From positions 124,001 to 188,000 of the forward strand of contig NZ_JAFKRG010000009.1 in the NCBI RefSeq assembly GCF_019038415.1: 64,000 nucleotides of DNA. Direction: 5' to 3'. The translations under genes were made by a program, and so were the position numbers. Shown here in pieces: positions 60,553 to 64,000 of the stretch. Below the pieces are notes generated by a model. The model was not told the DNA's origin and did not search any database. It saw nothing but the letters and a program-made list of their open reading frames with translations. Origin of the DNA: Synechococcus sp. CCY 9618. Lineage in GTDB: Bacteria; Cyanobacteriota; Cyanobacteriia; PCC-6307; Cyanobiaceae. Each line of letters starts with the position of its first letter. The first letter of the stretch is position 1.

Positions 60553-61101
60553 ATGGCCGAAACGGAACCGGACCCCCTCCTGCTCATCGGCCGGCTGCCG
60601 CCGGGACAGGCCACCGGTGAGCAGGATGCTCCTGAGCCGCTGCGGCTGGAGCTCAGTGCCGATGAGCGCACCCGGCTGCGGGGCCACCGCCGCAGCCGCT
60701 GCGGCCAGGACCTGCTGCTGCAGCTCCCCAGGGGTGCGGCCCTCGAGCCGGGGGAGTGGCTCGCCGATGCCGCCGGCCGGCTTCGGGTGCGGGTGGAGGC
60801 GGCTGCGGAGCCCCTGTTGCTGGTGAGCGGCCGCGATCCCCTGGCCCTGCTGCGGGCCGCTTATCACCTCGGCAACCGTCACGTGGCGCTGCAGGTGGGG
60901 GAGGACGGCCTGCGGCTGCTGGAGGATCCGGTGCTGGAGGCTCTGCTGCAGCAGCTGCCGGGCCTGCGGCTGGAGCGCCGCCTGGAGCCCTTCCTGCCGG
61001 AGGCCGGTGCCTACGGGGGGAGCCATTCCCAGGGCCATGACCACGGCCACGACGGCCATCCCCACGCCCACGCCCGGGCGCTCTCGCAGCAGCAGCCATG
61101 A
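60553..61101 (+). CDS. ureE: Urease accessory protein UreE
   Basis: 182 aa. The UreE fold has R-T-R-L-R-G-H-R-R-S-R-C-G near residue 38, then Y-H-L-G-N-R-H-V-A-L-Q-V near residue 102, and a His-rich C-terminus (S-H-S-Q-G-H-D-H-G-H-D-G-H-P-H-A-H). It binds nickel and hands it on for urease activation. It overlaps ureF by four bases. Confidence 0.95.
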   Translation: MAETEPDPLLLIGRLPPGQATGEQDAPEPLRLELSADERTRLRGHRRSRCGQDLLLQLPRGAALEPGEWLADAAGRLRVRVEAAAEPLLLVSGRDPLALLRAAYHLGNRHVALQVGEDGLRLLEDPVLEALLQQLPGLRLERRLEPFLPEAGAYGGSHSQGHDHGHDGHPHAHARALSQQQP

Positions 61102-61802
61102 GCCTCAGCAGGCTGCGTCTGTTCCAGCTGGTGAGTCCCGCCCTGCCGGTGGGGGCGTTCAGCTACTCCGAGGGCCTGGAGGTGCTGGTGCAGGCGGGCA
61201 GCCTGCGCGACGCCGACGGGGTGGGCCGCTGGCTCGGGGCGGAGCTGGCACGGGGGGGGCTGGCCCTGGAGGCCTCCAGCCTGCCGCGGCTGATGGACGC
61301 CCTGGCCCGCTGGCGCGACGTTCCCGACGGCGAGGGCTGGGAGGCCGTGCGCCAGCTCGATGGCTGGTTGCTGGCCCAGAGGGAGGCGGCCGAGCTGCGG
61401 GCCCAGCTGCGCCAGATGGGCCGCTCCCTGCTGCAGTTGCTGTCCGACCTGGATCTGCCCCTGCCGCCGCTCCCGCCGGCGGCCGCGGCCGGCCCGGCTC
61501 CCCGTCTGGCCTGGCCCGCGGCCTGGGCCTGGGCGGGGCTGGCCCTGGGGATCGACCCGTTGGAGGTGGTGGAGGCCTACCTCTACGGGTGGGTGGCCAC
61601 CCAGCTCAGCGCCGCCGTCCGGCTCGTGCCGCTGGGCCCCACCGAGGCTCAGCGGCTGCAGCTGGCCCTGGCTCCCTCCATCGCTGCCCGGGCCGCCGAT
61701 CTGGCTGCCGCCGATCCCCAGGCCCTGTGGAACGGCGGCGTCGGTGCCGGCCTGGCCCAGCTGGGTCACGCGGAGCTCTACTCCCGCCTGTTTCGCAGCT
61801 GA
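61098..61802 (+). CDS. ureF: Urease accessory protein UreF
   Basis: 234 aa, helical. It begins with L-F-Q-L-V-S-P-A-L-P-V-G-A-F-S-Y-S-E-G-L-E, the hallmark UreF segment. UreF works with UreD and UreG in GTP-dependent nickel insertion. ATG 61098 overlaps ureE; ureG follows after 41 bases. Confidence 0.96.
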   Translation: MSLSRLRLFQLVSPALPVGAFSYSEGLEVLVQAGSLRDADGVGRWLGAELARGGLALEASSLPRLMDALARWRDVPDGEGWEAVRQLDGWLLAQREAAELRAQLRQMGRSLLQLLSDLDLPLPPLPPAAAAGPAPRLAWPAAWAWAGLALGIDPLEVVEAYLYGWVATQLSAAVRLVPLGPTEAQRLQLALAPSIAARAADLAAADPQALWNGGVGAGLAQLGHAELYSRLFRS

Positions 61803-61843
61803 GGGCGCCGGCGGCAGGATGGCAGCCATCCTGAGATCGGGCG

Positions 61844-62458
61844 ATGGGCAGCAAACTGCGGGTGGGCGTGGCCGGGCCGGTGGGGTCGGGCAAGACGGCC
61901 CTGGTGGAGGCCCTCTGCCGGCGGCTGCGGGAACGGCTGCAGCTGGCGGTGGTCACCAATGACATCTATACCCAGGAGGATGCCCAGTTCCTCACCCGCG
62001 CCGGGGCCCTGGCCCCCGAGCGGATCCGCGGCGTGGAGACCGGCGGCTGCCCCCACACCGCCATCCGGGAGGACTGTTCGATCAACCGGGCGGCGGTGCA
62101 GGAACTGGAGGAGACCTTCCCGGGCCTTGACCTGGTTCTGGTGGAAAGCGGCGGCGACAACCTGGCGGCCAGTTTCAGTCCCGAACTGGTGGATCTCTGC
62201 ATCTATGTGATCGATGTGGCCGCTGGCGACAAGATCCCCAGGAAGGGCGGGCCTGGCATCACCCGCTCTGATCTGCTGGTGATCAACAAGATCGACCTCG
62301 CCCCCATGGTGGGAGCCAGCCTGGCGGTGATGGAAGCGGACACCGAACGCATGCGGTCGGGCCGTCCCTGGTGCTTCACCAATCTGCGCACCGGCGAAGG
62401 CCTCGATCGTGTCGAGAGCTTTCTGTTGCGGCAGTTGCCTGAGCTCGCCGTCGCCTGA
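61844..62458 (+). CDS. ureG: Urease accessory GTPase UreG
   Basis: 204 aa. P-loop [10 protein letters not shown] near the N-terminus, the Cys-Pro-His triad in [15 protein letters not shown], and the guanine motif N-K-I-D-L. UreG hydrolyses GTP to drive nickel insertion into urease. Last of ureEFG. Confidence 0.98.
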   Translation: MGSKLRVGVAGPVGSGKTALVEALCRRLRERLQLAVVTNDIYTQEDAQFLTRAGALAPERIRGVETGGCPHTAIREDCSINRAAVQELEETFPGLDLVLVESGGDNLAASFSPELVDLCIYVIDVAAGDKIPRKGGPGITRSDLLVINKIDLAPMVGASLAVMEADTERMRSGRPWCFTNLRTGEGLDRVESFLLRQLPELAVA

Positions 62459-62645
62459 ACTCCGGCCATCCCCCTCGTCGCCGGCTTACTTCCATTACGA
62501 AGAAACGTCAGCATTGCAACAAATCGACAGAGGCCCGGCGTGCAAATCCGCACCGCCGCAATCCCTGAGGCGCTTTTTGTCTCATTGGATACCAGGGTTA
62601 AGCACGTCCTTCCGTACCTTTCACCTTGCCGTCGGTTACGGCGAC

Positions 62646-62651
62646 TACAAT
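62646..62651 (+). promoter_or_regulatory. Possible -10 element for urtA
   Basis: TACAAT ends 19 bases before the urtA start. A -35 hexamer is not clear at the right spacing. A GTT-N8-TAC sequence overlapping it (62635-62648) is near the NtcA consensus but sits too close to the start codon for a normal activator site. Confidence 0.3.
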
Positions 62652-62670
62652 TCAACTTGAATAGGCTTCA

Positions 62671-63966
62671 ATGTCTCTGCATCTTTCAAGGCGACTGGCA
62701 GCTGCTCTCGCCGTAACTGCCGTGAGCGTGACCATCGTTTCCTGTGGAGGTGAGTCTGGATCCGGCGGCAATTTCGACGGTGAAGTGAAGGTCGGTATCC
62801 TTCACTCCCTCAGCGGAACGATGGCCATCTCCGAAACGACTTTGAAAGAAGTCGAGGAAATGGCCATCAAGGAGATCAATGATGCCGGCGGCGTCAAGGT
62901 TGGCGGCAAGTCCTACAAGATCGTCGCCATCACCGAAGACGGCGCCTCCGACTGGCCCACCTTCGCCGAGAAATCGCAGAAGCTGATCGATTCCGACAAA
63001 GTTGCTGTCGTCTTCGGTGGCTGGACCTCCGCCAGCCGTAAGGCGATGTTGCCGGTGTATGAGTCGAAGAACCACATCCTCTTCTACCCGATCCAGTACG
63101 AAGGTCAGGAATGTTCCAAGAACATCTTCTACACCGGTGCTGTTCCCAACCAGCAGGCTGAACCGGCGGTTCAGTGGCTGATGGACAAGTTCTCCGACAA
63201 GCTCGGCAAGAAGGTCTATCTGGTGGGCTCCGACTACGTGTATCCACGTACCGCCAACACCATCATCAAGGAGCAGATGAAGGCTCTTGGTGGAGAAACC
63301 GTCGGCGAGGATTACATCCCTCTCGGCAACACTGAGGTGGCGCCGATCATCGCCAAGATCAAGAAAGCCTTCCCCGATGGTGGCATCATCATCAACACCT
63401 TGAACGGTGACTCCAACGTTGCCCTCTTCAAGCAGTTCAAGGCTTCGGGTATCGACCCTGCCAAGTATCCGATCATGTCCTTCTCCATCGCGGAAGAAGA
63501 GATTCGTCAGATCGGTCCTGAGTACACCACCGGCACCTACGCCGCCTGGAACTTCTTCATGAGCCTGGATACCCCGGCGTCCAAGAAGTTCACCGAAGAC
63601 TTCCAGAAGATGTATGGCGCTGATCGGGTCACCGGTGACCCGGCGGAATCGGCCTACAACATGGTGTACCTCTGGAAGAATGCCGTCGAGAAGGCTGGAA
63701 CCTTCGAGGATCTCGACAAGGTCCGTACGGACATGATCGGGATCACCTTCGCCGCTCCCCAGGGCGAGATCAAGATGTTCCCCAACCACCACACCTCCGA
63801 GCGCGTGCTCATCGGTGAGGCGGAGCCCACCGGCCAGTTCAAGATCCTGTACGACAGCGTCAAGGCGATCCCCCCGATCCCTTGGAACCAGTTCGTTCCT
63901 GAGACCAAGGGCTTCACCTGCGACTGGACCCTCGATCGTCCTGACGCCGGCAAGTTCAAGATGTGA
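62671..63966 (+). CDS. urtA: Urea ABC transporter substrate-binding protein
   Basis: 431 aa. Signal peptide and lipobox T-I-V-S-C with lipidated Cys25, then V-G-I-L-H-S-L-S-G-T-M-A-I-S-E-T, F-G-G-W-T-S-A-S-R-K, Y-P-I-Q-Y-E-G-Q-E-C-S, and G-D-P-A-E-S-A-Y-N near the end, which are UrtA-specific. It binds urea outside the inner membrane and delivers it to UrtBCDE, which would lie beyond the window. It follows the ureEFG operon with a 212-base gap, so urea uptake and hydrolysis are adjacent. GC is lower and codons are more biased than in the ure genes, as expected for an abundant protein. Confidence 0.98.
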   Translation: MSLHLSRRLAAALAVTAVSVTIVSCGGESGSGGNFDGEVKVGILHSLSGTMAISETTLKEVEEMAIKEINDAGGVKVGGKSYKIVAITEDGASDWPTFAEKSQKLIDSDKVAVVFGGWTSASRKAMLPVYESKNHILFYPIQYEGQECSKNIFYTGAVPNQQAEPAVQWLMDKFSDKLGKKVYLVGSDYVYPRTANTIIKEQMKALGGETVGEDYIPLGNTEVAPIIAKIKKAFPDGGIIINTLNGDSNVALFKQFKASGIDPAKYPIMSFSIAEEEIRQIGPEYTTGTYAAWNFFMSLDTPASKKFTEDFQKMYGADRVTGDPAESAYNMVYLWKNAVEKAGTFEDLDKVRTDMIGITFAAPQGEIKMFPNHHTSERVLIGEAEPTGQFKILYDSVKAIPPIPWNQFVPETKGFTCDWTLDRPDAGKFKM

Positions 63967-64000
63967 TCTCGGCCCAGGCCGCCCATCCGTGAAGCAACGG

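Noticed and set aside
62478-62515. glnA-type riboswitch upstream of urtA
   Set aside because: Only a partial GGAAGTAAG-like match is seen, on the minus strand, so it cannot control urtA.
62554-62578. Possible terminator after ureG (short stem then CTTTTTG)
   Set aside because: The stem is only four base pairs, so it is too weak to call.
62635-62648. GTT-N8-TAC as an NtcA site for urtA
   Set aside because: It differs by one base from the consensus GTA-N8-TAC and lies only 22 bases before the start codon, so it cannot be an activator site near -41 for this start.

Overview
The window is a dense, very GC-rich stretch of chromosome that looks like a freshwater or brackish alpha-picocyanobacterium of the Cyanobium/Synechococcus type. 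The reasons are the SbtA/SbtB bicarbonate-uptake pair, a NarM-type nitrate reductase partner, a DUF3721 mini-protein, a urease/urea-transporter region in picocyanobacterial style, and HIP1 octamers (GCGATCGC) scattered through it. I see no tRNA, rRNA, CRISPR array, intact transposase or prophage. All function calls come from reading motifs and overall protein similarity, not from searches.

Layout. 1-6766: a ferredoxin/metallo-beta-lactamase protein cut by the left edge, then a plus-strand run (methylglyoxal-synthase-like/lipid-kinase fusion, metallophosphoesterase, MoaB, MscS channel) and a nucleoside/guanine deaminase. 6809-17540: a two-gene ABC transporter (permease and ATPase), DoxX, a CDF metal transporter, an SDR enzyme, an amino-acid racemase/DUF1611 pair, a ChaN-PDZ protein, a selenate-type binding protein and tRNA 2-selenouridine synthase. 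17622-20424: a lower-GC patch with two divergent membrane glycosyltransferase-type genes. 20662-24536: a SulP transporter overlapping a selenide-water dikinase fused to a flavoprotein. 24615-33639: accessory and stress genes (Ca2+ antiporter, a lysozyme/L,D-transpeptidase fusion, catalase-peroxidase, glutaredoxin and several small genes).

33703-42878: inorganic carbon uptake (sbtA-sbtB with a clear terminator), a YdeP-like molybdopterin oxidoreductase overlapping a GH63-like glucosidase, and the narM-mobA-moaA cluster. 42911-46899: a TetR-family remnant, a CsgG-like protein, a cupin and a PAS-PAS-GGDEF-EAL protein. 47128-55120: a five-gene same-strand cluster of circularly permuted ATP-grasp, alpha-E, transglutaminase, glycogen phosphorylase and DUF2126 amidoligase. 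55283-63966: a PilZ protein, then urease structural genes (ureABC), ureD, ureEFG and urtA.

Three themes tie the window together. First, selenium: a candidate oxyanion ABC importer, SelD and MnmH are spread over about 17 kb, consistent with a selenouridine-only (tRNA modification) selenium economy; no selenocysteine-insertion genes are visible here. Second, nitrogen: urea uptake and hydrolysis, plus molybdenum cofactor genes and NarM serving nitrate reduction. Third, an uncharacterised peptide-ligase/transglutaminase system with glycogen phosphorylase embedded in it, which is the best candidate for an undescribed system.
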